From: Humulus lupulus
Taxonomy: Eukaryota; Streptophyta; Magnoliopsida; Rosales; Cannabaceae
Length of the DNA: 64,000 nucleotides
Reading direction: 5' to 3'
Assembly: GCF_963169125.1 (NCBI RefSeq)
Contig: NC_084795.1
Span: forward strand, 264,921,042-264,985,041
In this document: positions 1 through 11,489 of the stretch, piece by piece
Numbering within the stretch: position 1 is the stretch's first letter
Layout: every line of letters begins with the position of its first letter
Position numbers and translations under genes: made by a program
Notes under the pieces: generated by a model
Seen by the model: only the letters and a program-made list of their open reading frames with translations
Told to the model about the DNA's origin: nothing
Database searches by the model: none

Positions 1-1359
1 GTAAGAAAACTGCACTCGATTATGTGGTTAGGTTGGGACTAAGTCTTCCCTATGTTTGTATGCATTGTTATGTGATTGTGATAAGCCATGTGAACATGAT
101 GGGACTAAGAGCTCCCTATATTTGTATATCATGTCATGAGATGGTATTATGCCATGGGACATGTGATAACCGACCTAAGAGTGTCGGAATCAATATTTGC
201 GGACGGGGCGCGGCTCAGCCACTGGTAGCTGAGGATAGCTTATTAATCACTGAGCTCGGTTAAGCTGGCCGGAGTCAGTAGGTATAACACTGGGGGCGGC
301 CTAAGTGAGCCGAATGTGACGCCCCACATCACTATGGCTGCTTTCTGGAATGACGACTGGCCCTACAAACCAACACGAGTCTTTTCAGCATGCTTTGTCC
401 TCACTCACATGCTTCCTAGGAAAACTTCCCAGGAGGTCACCCATCCCTAGATTACCCCAGGTCAAGCACGCTTAACTTTGGAGTTCTCAAGTGATGGGCT
501 ACCAAAAAGAAGATGCATCTTGTTGATATAGGTAGTACCCATCAATCAATTTAAGCCATCTTCAACTGTGTAGTCCCATACCTACACAATCTTAGAATCA
601 TCACACTTGACCTTCCCCAGGCGGTGTGGGATTGCACAGCTTACCCAGTCTTTCCCCTTACGGATCACGGGATTCTGACTGTCACACCGAAGAAAGTGGG
701 TTAAGCAGAGGGTGCGACCTAAGGGCGCCGACCCTAAATATTGTGTAATGGTTGCTATAAACTGTTGATTGTGAATGTGATTATCGTTGTTAATATGAAA
801 AATATGATAAGTGGGTTATCTGGATGACGAGTTGTTTATTTGTCAATTGTTATCACTAAATAGATGAATGTTATGAACTTGTTGAGTACTTGGATAAGCT
901 ATGTGGAATATTTGGTTATTGATGCTGATCATGCTATGTATTATGTTTTCTTGCTGGGCCTCGGCTCACGGGTGGTACGTGGTGCAGGTAAAGGCAAGGG
1001 TATGTAGATTCAACCATGAGTTGGAGAGCTCTGGGGCGAGGAGTACATTGTCAGCTGCTCGGCCGCCACGGTCGAGGGATTGTACAGGGACGGAAACCTA
1101 AAATGTGTATTTTGCCATTAGAGTGGCCTGAGTTGTTTATAACTTCTGAAACGTTTGTAAATATGTCATCTAAACCCTGTTTTGAGATTTCATGTACTAA
1201 ACTGTCATTTTTAATAAAATAACCTGTTTATGACCAAAATATTTTATTCTTAATTCGTTGATGACGTTAGATTCACATTTTGTTTAAATGACTTGATTAG
1301 CAAGTCTTGCACTATTTTAAACACACAGTGTAACGGTCTTCGTTACCCAGGGCGTTACA
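1..1359 (+). mobile_element. Ty3/gypsy long LTR, 3' part (left end outside window)
   Basis: The segment matches, in order, the U5-side blocks of the LTR split at 30676/40595. Shared blocks are GTAAGAAAACTGCAC at the start, the GCTGGGCCTCGGCTCACGGG block near 955, the CTCGGCCGCCACGGTCGAGG block near 1058, and the end CACACAGTGTAACGGTCTT...GGGCGTTACA. The 3' boundary is the TTACA at 1355-1359. No integrase or gag sequence follows, so this is a solo LTR or a 3' LTR. The 5' end and target duplication lie outside the window. The short reading frames inside it are not genes. Confidence 0.8.
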
Positions 1360-1433
1360 ATTATATTATAATATAATGTTTGATTGATTAAATAAGTGTT
1401 ACAAAAAGTGATTATTTAATCTAGTGGGGGAAT
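1360..1433 (+). mobile_element. Remnant of copia internal 3' end with polypurine tract
   Basis: Seventy-four bases lie between the gypsy LTR end and a TGTTATATTAT LTR start. They end in GTGGGGGAA, a typical polypurine tract directly before a 3' LTR. The stretch resembles the first 60 bases of the following LTR, with TATAATATAATGTTTGATTG against CATATAATATAATGTTAGAT. The assignment to Ty1/copia is inferred from the PPT-LTR arrangement. Confidence 0.45.
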
Positions 1434-2475
1434 GTTATATTATTTCATATAATATAATGTTAGATTAAATAATGTGACAAAATATGATTTGTCACACAAA
1501 TGTGATTTTTCACACCTTGTAACATATTATTGAGAGTCACAAAAAATTAGACACATGTGTGTGCCCAAATGTGACATATTTTGGAGTTACAAATTTGTAA
1601 CTCTCAAATATTACCCAATAATGTGTATATTATATGTTACACAGTTGAGATTGGATTTCACAAAGCCATGATGAAATATGGCTATTGGAGACATGTTTTT
1701 AACTCCCAATAGGTGTTTGGAGGTTACAAAATCATGTGGGAATGGATTTGGGACGTTTTGGAAAAATGACTTTTTTATGCTGAAAATGGCCTGTGGCCGT
1801 GGCCTGGGGGACAGAAGCCAGTGGCCACGGCCACTGAAAAGTCCTGACCGCGGCCAGTGAGGCTGACAACCTATTTGGTTTTTCAGTTTTTTCCAAATTG
1901 AACGGTTCTAACACCCTAAATAACTCCTAAATCTCCATTTTAATTCCATAAACATCCAATTAAACATTGGTAACAGCCATGGGGGTTGGTGGAATTTGAA
2001 ATTCAAAGGGGAATCTCAAACTCTATAAATAGGAGCCTAATGCTCACTTGTAAGACACACCATTTTCCATCCACAAAGCACTTGGCTGGAAAATACACCA
2101 TAGAGGCTTGATAATTCCATAGAGCTATTTCCTAGAGAGATCCCTTAGTGCTTAGAGAATAGGGGGAAATAAGCTTTTGGACAAAGGTTTTGAACCTTGT
2201 TCAAGTTGGTGATCCCCACTGCTCTATACTTTGGTTGTGTGAGAGTTTCTTTTTTCCATTGGTATTTTCATTTTGTTGTTCTTCTTGTATTATTAGTGTA
2301 TTGAGTTTGTAATCTTCTTCTTCTACCTCTTTATATTTACTTGTATTTTGAGCAATTGAGTTGTAATGTTTATTTAATCAATTACCTTGTCTATTGTATT
2401 TTTTGCATAGAGTTGTATTTTGATTTTTCCATGTTTCCATTGAGTATAAAATATATTCTCTACCATGATTAACTA
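1434..2475 (+). mobile_element. Copia-type LTR (right end approximate)
   Basis: It begins TGTTATATTATTTC right after a polypurine tract. It has a TATA box in CTATAAATAGGAGCC near 2022-2030, then a T-rich R/U5 region with several TTGTAAT and TTTATTT stretches. At about 2480 the sequence becomes recognisable chromovirus integrase, so the LTR must end before that. I could not fix the exact end or a target duplication. A GC-rich block built on GGCCGTGGCC/GGCCACGGCC occupies 1788-1862. The 60-aa reading frames across it on both strands only reflect this palindromic block. Confidence 0.5.
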
Positions 2476-2479
2476 AGCA

Positions 2480-3693
2480 TTGTGCAGTGTCAGGTATGAA
2501 TTTATTGTGGTATAAGGATCAGATTTGGAATCCGATGGACATTGGGATTAAATGGGAGATTCTGGATGAATCTCATACTACCCTTTTATTCTCTTCATCC
2601 AGGCATTATGAAAGATGTATTAGAATCTAAAAGCTTTATATTGGTGGCTTGGGATGGAGAGGGACGTAACATAATACGTGACAAAGTTCCTAACCTGATA
2701 AGCAGGTCAAGATAGAGTATCAGAAACCAGTAAAGCTATTGTAGCCTTTGAGTATTCTATAGTGGAAAGCGGTGGGGCTGCCCAGGATAGTGGGCTAGCG
2801 TGATTTGGATTGGGTCATTATGGAGCAATATCTAAAGTGAGTTCACTTCTATCAGTGAGGACAATAACACAGCTAATCAGTATTCAGATCTTTGTGTGAG
2901 AAAGATAGTACGCCTTCATGGAATTCAAGGTCTATCTTATCAGATGAAGACTCAGTTTTTACTTCCAAGTCTTGAGGAAGGTTGCAGAAGGCAATGAGTA
3001 TATAGATGGAGTTTAATACAGTTGATTATCCTTTGACTGATGGTAAATTAGAGAAAGAGTTATCCAGTATTGGAGAGGCACCTTATGAAACGTTGTATAG
3101 TAAGGAATGTACATCAACCATTCATTGGAAAGAGATGGGTGAGATGTTATATCTGGATCCTCAGGGGATCATTGAGATTATTAGAAGGTTAGAGCTTGGA
3201 TGCTCACTTCTCAGAGTAAATGGAAAAGTTTTGTTGAATTAAAAAGTAGAAACATGGAGTTCCAAGTAGAAGATTGTAACTTCCTTAAAGTATCACCATG
3301 GAAAGGGGTGAGGAGTTAAGGGCAAGTTGAGCCCTAGATTAATATGAGCGTTTGAATCCTAGATAGGACGGTCAGATTGCCTTTGGATTGGCCTTAATTT
3401 TGAACTGTTAGCCGTATGCAGTGCATTCTATATTTCCATGTTGAGGACATGGGTTAGAAGAGACTCATGTGTTGAGTTATGAGAATCTGGAGGTTCAGGC
3501 TAAGTTATCCAATGAGGAGTAGCCAGTTCAGATCTTAATAGAAAGAACATGTTTTTGAGGAACAAAGTTGTACTTTGGTTAAGGCATTTTACAAAAACAG
3601 TGAGGTCAAGGGAACGACCTAGGAAAGTGGAATCAGTTGTACGGAATTTATATTTCGGGTGGTTCAGATAAATTTCGAGGATGAAATTTCTGT
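2480..3693 (+). pseudogene. Chromovirus (Ty3/gypsy) integrase and chromodomain remnant
   Basis: This is the decayed 3' part of a chromovirus pol gene. Frame-hopping translation gives, in order: the integrase N-terminal region (EILDESHTT near 2560, then a GGLGW block near 2650), the CxxC-side QVKIEYQKP block near 2705, parts of the catalytic core with a damaged LSDRD-like region near 2935, TDGKLEKE near 3040 and the APYETLY block near 3080. A chromodomain-like stretch (PVQILxRK...LRNKVVLWL) lies near 3520-3590. Numerous stops and frameshifts are present, and core segments are missing between 3000 and 3080. The order IN-chromodomain-PPT-LTR is that of Tekay/Del-like chromoviruses. The element's 5' half is absent, cut off at the copia LTR on the left. 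Confidence 0.7.
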
Positions 3694-3707
3694 AAGAAGG
3701 GGATAGT
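3694..3707 (+). other. Polypurine tract of the chromovirus element
   Basis: AAGAAGGGGATAGT directly precedes the TGTAATGACCC start of the LTR. It follows the conserved chromovirus terminus (ATTTCGAGGATGAAATTTC at 3671-3689). In the family it primes plus-strand DNA synthesis. Confidence 0.75.
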
Positions 3708-6272
3708 TGTAATGACCCAAATTTCCTAATAAGGTTTAGGACCTTGCTTAGGAAGTCGGGAGGGCCATAATTTATTTATTATACCATTAAATGATTATAT
3801 GCATGATTATGTGAATTATATTATAATATGGTGATAAATGCATGCATATGGGTCCATTTTTCATTACAAGGGCATTTTGGTAATTTGGCCTGTTGATGGC
3901 GTAATTGTGTATTTTCATGCAAGTTGGTGAATTATGAATAAGACTACATCATAATGTGGATTTTTTTCGAGCCATTCGGCATGAGACGATCTCAGAATGC
4001 AAGTTATCAGTTTGGTCATAACGGGGTTAATTTCGGGGCTCAGGGTAATTTGGTGATTAGAACATTACCAGGAATTAAAGGGTAACATGATATGATTTAT
4101 TAGCATTTGAGAATATTGGGAATAACGGGAATTATAATTAACGAGATAGGCGGGAAAGGACGATTTTGCCCTTGGTGGCTGTTTAGGGTTTTATTTAAGC
4201 TTGGGGGCATTTTGGTCTTTTGACGCTAAATGATATATATCAGCCATTAGAAGCTTAGAAGGCTTAAGAAAACAGAGCTTCCTTCTCTTCTTCTCCCGAC
4301 CAAATTTCTCCATCTTTTCTCTTTGGGTTTTGAGCTTAATTTAAGGAACCAAGCTAGGGAATCAAGTCTTGATGAGCTAAGGTTATGCTCTACCATTAAA
4401 GAGGGTGTGATCCTGAGATTGAGATGAGTTTCTAGCCATTAAAACTCTATTTCTTGCTCTATTTTCCTTTTGATGTTCAGTTGGGATTTTGGTTTGAAAG
4501 TTGAGAATTCAATGGGGTTTTTGGCAAAGTTTGGTTAGGTTATGATGCCTAGGACATGTGGAGTAGATATTTGGGTTCATTTAGGGGTTTGGATGGAGTT
4601 TGGGATCATGTTTTGAAGGTTGGAAATGGAAAACTCAAAGGAGGAAGAACCAGGGCTGGTTCAACCTGGTTCTAGTGCTATAGCGCCCAAGGGAGGGCGC
4701 TACAACGCTAGCCATGGAAAACCAGTTCTGGTTGTAGCGCTGGGGCGCTAGGGGGGCAGTGCTGTAGCGCTACCCTGATTTTCCTGATGCATATTTTTGG
4801 CACTTTTGAGGGTTTTTGGCTCGGGGTTTCAATTCCTAAGGCTCGGGATCGAATCTACTCACCGTTTGAGTATGATTCGAGGTCCCGGAAGTGAGATTTA
4901 GGTCAATAACCTTTTATTGTTGATTTCATTAATTGGATTCCATATTTGGTTATGACTAGGTGACCGCTAAGGGATTAAAGGATCAATCGTTCTCAAGGAT
5001 CATTCATTTGTCATTTCTCGCTCGAACCAGAGGTAAAAAAACTGCACCCAGTATGTGATGCATGAGAAACATGTGATTAGGGCATGACATGAATATTGAA
5101 TATGAGATTGATCAGAGCTTGAGTCTCTGTATTTGTGCATGATCATAATTATGCTAGTGAATGTTAAGTAAGCATGTTGAATGCCCTACATTTGGATATT
5201 TGACATATGATATATGCCTGGTTGCATTGCTTACTTGTGTATGGCACTGACCCATGAGTCATAAATCGGCACGAGCCGTATGGTATTGGCTTAAGAGTCA
5301 AGAATGACACTGATGTGTTCAACAATAGCCGAAAAGATTAGTTTTAATCGACATAAGCAATGAATGACTCATCATGAGCATTAATGCCTGACTAGCCTCA
5401 AGTTCGATGAAAACTAAAAGCGCTTGTCTAGCCTAATGGCTAGTCACTTAGCGCCAGGGCCAGAAGGCCCAAGTGACTGCATCATCACATGGCTATGGGT
5501 GCTGAGCCCACGTTAGTGACTCACTCATCAGTCACTCATCTTATTAGGGCTATACGCCCCAGCATGGTTATCAAAATCTCAAAGTGTTAAATCATTCATC
5601 TGATTAGGGCTATACACCCCAGCATGGTTATCAGAACCTCAAAGTGTTAAATCAGTCATCTGATTAGGGCTATACGCCCCAGCATGATTATCATAATCTC
5701 AAAGTGATATTCACTCATCTGATTAAGATTGACTTGATAGTCATCCATTCAGAAGAGCAGGATCCCCCATCATTATCTGAACTTATTTGCATGCATGAAT
5801 AGGGTTATTATTGCTAGGCATGCATGTTATGATTTTGTAACATGTTATTACTGTTCATGAGCATATTGAGTTTTCTTGCTGAGCTTCGGCTCACAGGTGC
5901 TATGTGGTGCAGGTAAAGGAAAAAGAAAGATGGACCATCATTGAGTTGGAGAACTTAGGCGACGATGTGTACATATGCGGCTGCTCGACCGCCACGGCCG
6001 AGGGTTCAAAGAGGAACTAGCGTTAAACCCTATTTCGCCGCTTAGGTCGGCTGGTTGTAAATATTTTGTTGTAATTAACCTTTAAATTATAGTTTTGGGA
6101 TCCCAATGTATACAGTTTACGTTTTAATGAAACGTTATATCTTAACCAAAAATTTTAACCTTAAACCGCTAAGCATACTTAGTCACACGATTATGGCCAA
6201 ATGACTTGATTAGCGAGTTTAACACTATCTAAAATGCACACCGTAACGCTCCCTGGGTAGTAGGGCATTACA
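3708..6272 (+). mobile_element. Chromovirus 3' LTR (2565 bp)
   Basis: It starts TGTAATGACCCAAATTTCC after the polypurine tract and ends GGTAGTAGGGCATTACA. The same start (TGTAACGACCCAAATTTAC) opens the split solo LTR at 30676, so the two are related. Internal landmarks are a cluster of GCGCTACA/TAGCGC inverted motifs at 4678-4785, a 60-bp tandem repeat at 5533-5725, and the GAGCTTCGGCTCACAGGTGC and CTCGACCGCCACGGCCGAGG blocks shared with other LTRs of the group. No 5' partner LTR is in the window. Confidence 0.85.
5533..5725 (+). repeat. About three tandem copies of a 60-bp unit inside the LTR
   Basis: The unit contains TCATCTGATTAGGGCTATAC, GCCCCAGCATGGTTATCA and CTCAAAGTGTTAAATCA. Three copies follow one another with a few substitutions each, and a fourth start (CATCTGATTAAG) is at 5717. 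Related AATCAGATGAGTGAC motifs occur in the reversed LTR at 42410-42760, so this expansion belongs to the LTR family. Confidence 0.8.
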
Positions 6273-6665
6273 TTGGCCGTGACAGGAAATCTGTGATGAT
6301 GTTCGTTTTTCCTTTTATGTGTTTTACCTGAAAGGTGTAGCGAGAGAACCAAGTGGCCAGCCTGAGTAGTTGGGCATTGACAGCTTTGTTCTGTTTGAAT
6401 GTGAGCATTCCTTCAAAAGATGAGAAAATATGTTTCTACCAGGAAACTATGATCGATGAGGTGGAATTCAAATTTCATGATTCCCATTTTGACTGCCAGG
6501 ATTTCTTTCAGAGTAGAATGGTAGTGGAGTTGAGAATCTTTCAATACTCCACTTTTATATCCACACACCTTTCTTTTTTTTGTTGGTGTCTTCTTCTAAT
6601 AAGATCGCTCCCCAATTTTTTTCACTAGCGTCAGTCTGCAAGATTCTTTTATCATCGGAAGGAAT
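6273..6665 (-). pseudogene. Endogenous pararetrovirus RNase H region remnant
   Basis: Reading the minus strand just past the stop at 6666 gives the RNase H signature TDAS followed by WGAIL (about 6590-6625). This fits the RNase H domain that follows reverse transcriptase in Caulimoviridae polyproteins. The rest, towards 6273, shows only broken similarity and many stops. The segment ends at the chromovirus LTR boundary, so the viral copy was cut or interrupted there. Confidence 0.5.
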
Positions 6666-7751
6666 CTATAGCGGTGGTAGATTTGTCATTAATTCTTTCA
6701 AGTTTTTCACCGCTTCCGTCTGTTCTTTTGCCCAAGGTGGAAAATATTTTTGAAGCATCTTGGTTAATGGGCTTGTAAAGCCTGACATGTGGGGCACGAA
6801 GTCTCTGAGGTAGTTTAAGATTCCTAGGAACTGCTGGACTTGGGTCTTTGTTAGACCTTCATTTATGAATTTTTGAAGTTCTTGGGCTATGTGAGGTTGG
6901 CCTTCGTACGTGCCATCATGCAACTTCATCCCTAGGAACTCAATTTTGGGCTGGCCCAAGACCATTTTCTTTTTTGATAGCATAATCTCATACTTTTCAG
7001 TGATATCCACAAATTGGGTCAAGAGTTTTATATGAGACCTTTTATCTGGGGAGAAAAGTAGGATATCGTCAATATAGATAAGGGCCTGGGGTAGGATTGG
7101 CTTGTATATCTTACTCATGGCTTTTTGAAAGAGGGATGGGGCTATTTTGAGCCCAAATGGCATCACGGTCCATTGGAAGTGATGGTTTGGGATACAAAAA
7201 GTTGTTTTTGGCCTATCTTCTACTTTGACTCCTAGTTGCCAAAAGCCTACTTTTAGGTCAAATTTAGAAAATACCTTTACTTGTGATAGACTAGAGAACA
7301 AGGAATTTCTATTTGGCAGAGGAAATTTGTCATATGTTAGGAAGTGGTTGAGCGGTTGGTAGTTTATTACCAATCTTTGCTTTCCTCGAGCTTGTTCTGA
7401 TCTGTTGTTGATGTAGAATGCATGGCAGACCCATGGAGATTCAGTATCTTCAATTAATCCTTGCGCTTTTAACTCGTCGCATTCCTTATTTGCCAAACTT
7501 TGGTGGTCGGGGTTCATTCCCAGATGGCTTGCTTTAGTTGGGTTGGCATCTTCATTCATCTTAAACAGAAGAGAAATAAAGAATTCTTCATTTTTCCACA
7601 GCGAGTGGTCGCATTCATGTGGGAACTCCATGTGTGAATTCGCACATGATTTTTGGATAATGCGTTCCTTGATCGATGTCAAACAATCTTCAATCTTGTG
7701 AAAGTAGTTTGGGACTTGCTCCCATGGAGTGAAGTATTTCTTGTATGCCAA
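6666..7751 (-). pseudogene. Endogenous pararetrovirus (Caulimoviridae-like) reverse transcriptase
   Basis: A 361-codon open stretch encodes most of a reverse transcriptase. Visible landmarks are a KQRLVINY block, the FSKFDLKVGFWQLG palm region with its first catalytic aspartate, the VMPFGL motif, the YIDD catalytic box at about residue 226 (7065-7076), and QQFLGILNYLRDF in the connection to RNase H. The spacing and wording of these motifs are those of plant pararetrovirus polyproteins, not of the gypsy or copia pol genes elsewhere in this window. The frame opens with TTG, so no true start is implied, and it stops at 6666 before RNase H. Known family role: copying pregenomic RNA into DNA. This copy is a truncated genomic fossil. 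The genus cannot be assigned by eye. Confidence 0.8.
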
Positions 7752-7919
7752 TCCATGTGGAAGTATTCTAAGACCTTTTTTCTTTGTATATAGGTCGAAC
7801 CCTATAATTAAATATTTTCCTGGAAGTTTGGAGCCGATGACCCTGTGGACTATTGAGCAACCTAGAAAGAATTGCAGCTTGATGGGCTTGCTAATAAGCT
7901 TTGTGCAGAAAATTTAGTT

Positions 7920-8140
7920 ATTTGCTGTGTGGAAATACTATATCTTTTTTTTCCAGAATTCAGATGGTAGTATATCAGGATTCATGGTTGTGTAGGAGGC
8001 TCCAGTATCAAAGAAGGCAGCTACTTTGATTGGTTTTGAGTATTTGGTTGGGATAATATGCATTTTTGCCATAAGGATAGGTTGAACTGAATTTATGGCA
8101 TTCAATTTGAAGATTCCTCCATCACTGTCGTTTCCTCGAG
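7920..8140 (-). pseudogene. Endogenous pararetrovirus aspartic protease remnant
   Basis: On the minus strand, upstream of the reverse transcriptase, a retropepsin-type active site FDTGAS is readable near 8010, followed by a short conserved stretch. Protease before RT is the Caulimoviridae polyprotein order. The frame differs from that of the RT segment, and the region between 7752 and 7920 is damaged. Similarity stops at about 8140, where LTR sequence begins. No coat or movement protein region is visible here. Confidence 0.6.
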
Positions 8141-9096
8141 CCTAAACCCCAATTTCATACTTCAAATATCAATTAAACTCATAATTGAACCTGAATTCCT
8201 TATTCACATACCCTAGTCAACACAACAAGTCCATAAACAACCCCATAAACTTAGCAAACATCCAAGATCACACTTAGAACCCATTTTCATGCAAGCCTAT
8301 AATTCTAACAAAATTCAACTTCAAGACCAAGTTTAAGAGTTTACCCCTGAATTGTACTCGACCCTGAGCTGATTTCCTAAGTCCTTAAGCTTCCAATCCA
8401 CCAGTTCTTTAGCCTAAATCCTCAAGGTTCTCCAAAATTCTTCAACACCAAAGAGAGAGTGTGAGAACCGACTGCGAGAAAGAGTGTGTGAGAGTCTTCC
8501 TTATGTTCCTTCTAATCCCCTCCTAGAACCTCAACAGCCAAAGCTTAAGCCTATCCCTTAGCCAAAAAGTCTAAAATACCCCTAAGCCTATCTAAACCAT
8601 CAAGTTCCACCAAGGGCAATTTCGTCATTTGCCAAATTTCGCTAATTCCTTGAGTGTTTCTATAAATTCCTATTTAATCCCAACATGTCCAAATAATTTC
8701 TAAATTACTACCTGTTACCCAATAATTCCCAATCACATATAACATTCCCAAAATACCCCTAGGCTCCTCCCAAGCCGAATATTTGACCCCGTTGTGACTT
8801 TCTAGCTAAACTGCTCCTTAGGACCGTCTTGGATCGTGCATCACGAATATATCACCACTCACTCGTGGTATCAATGACAATATACACAAATATTACATTT
8901 ATGCCCTCAACAGGCTAAAATTATAAATATGCCCCTAATAGCCAAATAGGGCCCCCATGCATATTTAATTCACCTAAACATGCATTTATAATCACATAAT
9001 CATCAAATTCATATATTAACGTAATTAAATTAATTATTTCCCTACAGACACGCTAATAAGGCCATAAGCCTTATTAGCAAATTTGAGACGCTACAG
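8141..9096 (-). mobile_element. Gypsy LTR fragment, reverse orientation, truncated
   Basis: Read on the minus strand it starts TGTAGCGTCTCAAATTTGC, then CTAATAAGGC, a diverged form of the long-LTR start seen at 3708 and 30676. It continues with the same layout: monomeric poly-T and A-rich leader, then a CTCTCTTTGGTG segment. The family 3' end is missing at the pararetrovirus junction, so this is the 5' third of an LTR or a deletion remnant. No target duplication can be matched. Confidence 0.65.
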
Positions 9097-10540
9097 TTCC
9101 ATTTCCTTTGGGAAGGAAAACTATTGGATGGAAGTGGGTTTTTAAACTCAAAGAAAATGCAGAAGACATTGTTTCTAAGCATAAAGCTAGGCTTGTTGCT
9201 AAAGGTTTTTTTTGGAAATATAGCTTTGATTTTACATAAACACGCAATCATATTGTGAAGCCTACCACCATTCAGATAATTTTTACTATTACAACGTTCA
9301 ATAGTTAGTGTATAAGGCAGTTTGATGTAAACAACACATTCTTAGAAGGGGAGCTTAATGAAGAGGTTTTTATGCTTCAACCTCTTGGTTTTGAAGATGT
9401 TAAATCCCATCATATAGTTTGTAAGATTTATAAGGCCTTGTATGGATTTAGACAAGCTCCAAGAGCTTGGTTTGAGAAGCTAAGAAATGTCTTACTTTCC
9501 TTTGGTTTTCTATGTGCTCGGGCATCAATCTCTTTTCATTAGGATTACTCCTCAGCTACTTATTTTGTATTTATTTATGTTGATGATATATTGATTACAA
9601 GGAATAATCATGCTACCATCTCTTCACTCATCACTCGACTCGATGATCCTTTTGCTCTCAAATACCTAGGTGCATTAATTACTTCCTTGGAATCCAAATT
9701 CAACATACCATCGAAGGTCTTCATTTATGTCAAAAGAAATATATGATAGATTGTTTTGCAAAGCCAAAATGCATTATGCAAAGTCCCTTAATATTCCCAT
9801 GAGTGGTGGTGAAAAACTTTCTACATTGGTAGTGACCCTATTCCCAATTTTCACTTCTATAGGAGTCTTATTAGGGCATTCCAATAGACTACAATTACAC
9901 GGCCAAAGATCATATATGTTGTTAACAAATTTTCCCAATTTTTGTGTATTCTCCTCTTGAGTCCCATTGGAAAAAAGTTAAGAAAATTCTCAGGTACATC
10001 TGAAAGGCACGTTGAACTTAGGATTGCATTTGAAGAAGTGTTATGTTATGAGCTTGAAAGGGTTTTGTGATGCAAATTGGGTTTTAGACTCAGATGATAG
10101 AAGTTCAACAATAGGTTTTGATACTTATCTTGGTTTTAAAATGGTTTCATGGACCTCAAAGAAACAAATGATTAGCTCTTATTCCAACACATAAGCTAAG
10201 TATAGCAGCTTAGAAAATGCCATTAGAAAGGTTATGTAGATTCAATTTTTCTTATCTAAAGTAAGTGTCAATGAAATCCACTCTCCAACAATCTAGTGTG
10301 ATAATCAAAGCTTTGTTTTAATGTCAACCAATACGATACTTTATGCTAGGACCAAAACCATTGAGTTCGAGTTGTACTTTGTCTGAGAATGAATTATGAA
10401 CAAGTAGCTCATTGTGAAACACACATCGGGTCATGAACAAGTTTTGATATCCTAACTAAATATGTACCAAGCTCTAGATTTTTGCTCTTAAGGGACAAAC
10501 TTAGTGTGGCTTCATTATCTACCCTAAGTTCGAGAGGAGT
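9097..10540 (+). pseudogene. Ty1/copia reverse transcriptase and RNase H remnant
   Basis: Plus-strand translation across frames yields copia landmarks in order: WKWVFKLKENA near 9137, KARLVAKGF near 9184, the [13 protein letters not shown] block near 9320, [17 protein letters not shown] near 9433, the YVDDILIT catalytic box near 9576, and the RNase H segment with GFCDANW near 10060 and SWTSKKQ near 10145. The coding region ends with a STLSSRGV-like tail near 10530, next to an LTR-like start. At least six stops or frameshifts and an internal gap between 9690 and 9960 make it non-functional. The 5' half (gag, protease, integrase) is missing; the LTR fragment ending at 9096 abuts it. Confidence 0.75.
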
Positions 10541-11280
10541 ATTAGAGAATTAGTTAGTGATTAGTATAGTGTTACAAGTTAGTTATGTACAAAGTAGTGT
10601 AGGGGAAAAGATTTCCTTTGATGATGTGGCAAGTAGAAGAAGTAAAACCCACTATTTCAATACACCATCAAAAATAGAGCTCATAGCTCTTAATGAATGA
10701 ATGAATAAAGAGCTTTGAGCTAAGATTGTGTAAAGAGCGTCGAATAAAGAGCTCAACGCTCTTGATGAATGAAGAGCTTAAAACTTTGTGCAAATAAGGG
10801 AGCTTCCAGTTCCATGCGGTGATAGCGAACGTAAAGGGTTCGAAGGCAGAGCAACTGATATGCACCCATACTTTGAAGATTGATTCAAAACAAGGAAAAA
10901 AAAGTGGGAAAAAAGGAATTGGAAAGATTAACACGTGGACCAATCAGATAAAATCTTTCTAATTCTCGTGACTCATTAATTTTCCTATATATAGTATACA
11001 AGGAACTCATTTTGGGGACCTTGGATCGATTGTTATTTTCTTGTTAGTAGATTGAGGAGAAAGAAGCATTGACTGACTTAAACATCGGAGTATCTTTTTG
11101 CAGGTACTCCCCATTCAATTCAATATTTCATTTCAATAGAAGAACACATTTATGTTATTGGTTCGGCCAATAGAATGTGTAAAGATCCAAGGCATTGCAT
11201 CACTTGACAACATAAAGATGAAGATCTTTCCAATTTAGGAAAATTATAATTTTGGGAATATTTTGACCCGAACAAGTAGT
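10541..11280 (+). mobile_element. LTR-like sequence downstream of the copia remnant
   Basis: After GAGAGGAGT, a degenerate polypurine tract, the sequence starts ATTAGAGAATTAGTTAGTG, a plausible mutated copia LTR start. A TATA-like TATATATAG occurs near 10987. It is followed by a leader with GGAGTATCTTTTTGCAGGTA near 11086. Repeated AAGAGCT words fill 10675-10790. The right end is not defined, and part of this stretch may belong to a different element. Confidence 0.35.
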
Positions 11281-11324
11281 TTGCTAAACTTTTTTTTTCA
11301 AATATTATATCGTTGATATATTAC

Positions 11325-11405
11325 TATCATGAGGGGATGGGAAGAAGGATTGAACCCATGATCTCCTCCAAGAAATGAGAAGTGTGGAACCAACCGGACT
11401 AAACC
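11325..11405 (-). repeat. Possible tRNA-derived SINE-like box pair
   Basis: Minus strand: TAGTCCGGTTGGTT (box A-like) is followed about 35 bases later by GGTTCAATCC (box B-like) at about 11350. Such a pair is the internal RNA polymerase III promoter of tRNA-derived SINEs. No tRNA cloverleaf can be folded, and no poly-A tail or target duplication was seen. Confidence 0.25.
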
Positions 11406-11489
11406 TAGAACCACTAGTTTCTTACGCTTTTGTTTGTACATGTACAACCTAGCTAGGCTTGGATGTATATAAATATATATATATATATA

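Noticed and set aside
3006..3242. 78-codon frame as a separate small gene
   Set aside because: Its text matches integrase blocks of the surrounding chromovirus remnant, so it is a piece of that pseudogene.
6353..6628. 91-codon plus-strand frame
   Set aside because: Antisense to the pararetrovirus RNase H remnant, which has a recognisable signature on the other strand.
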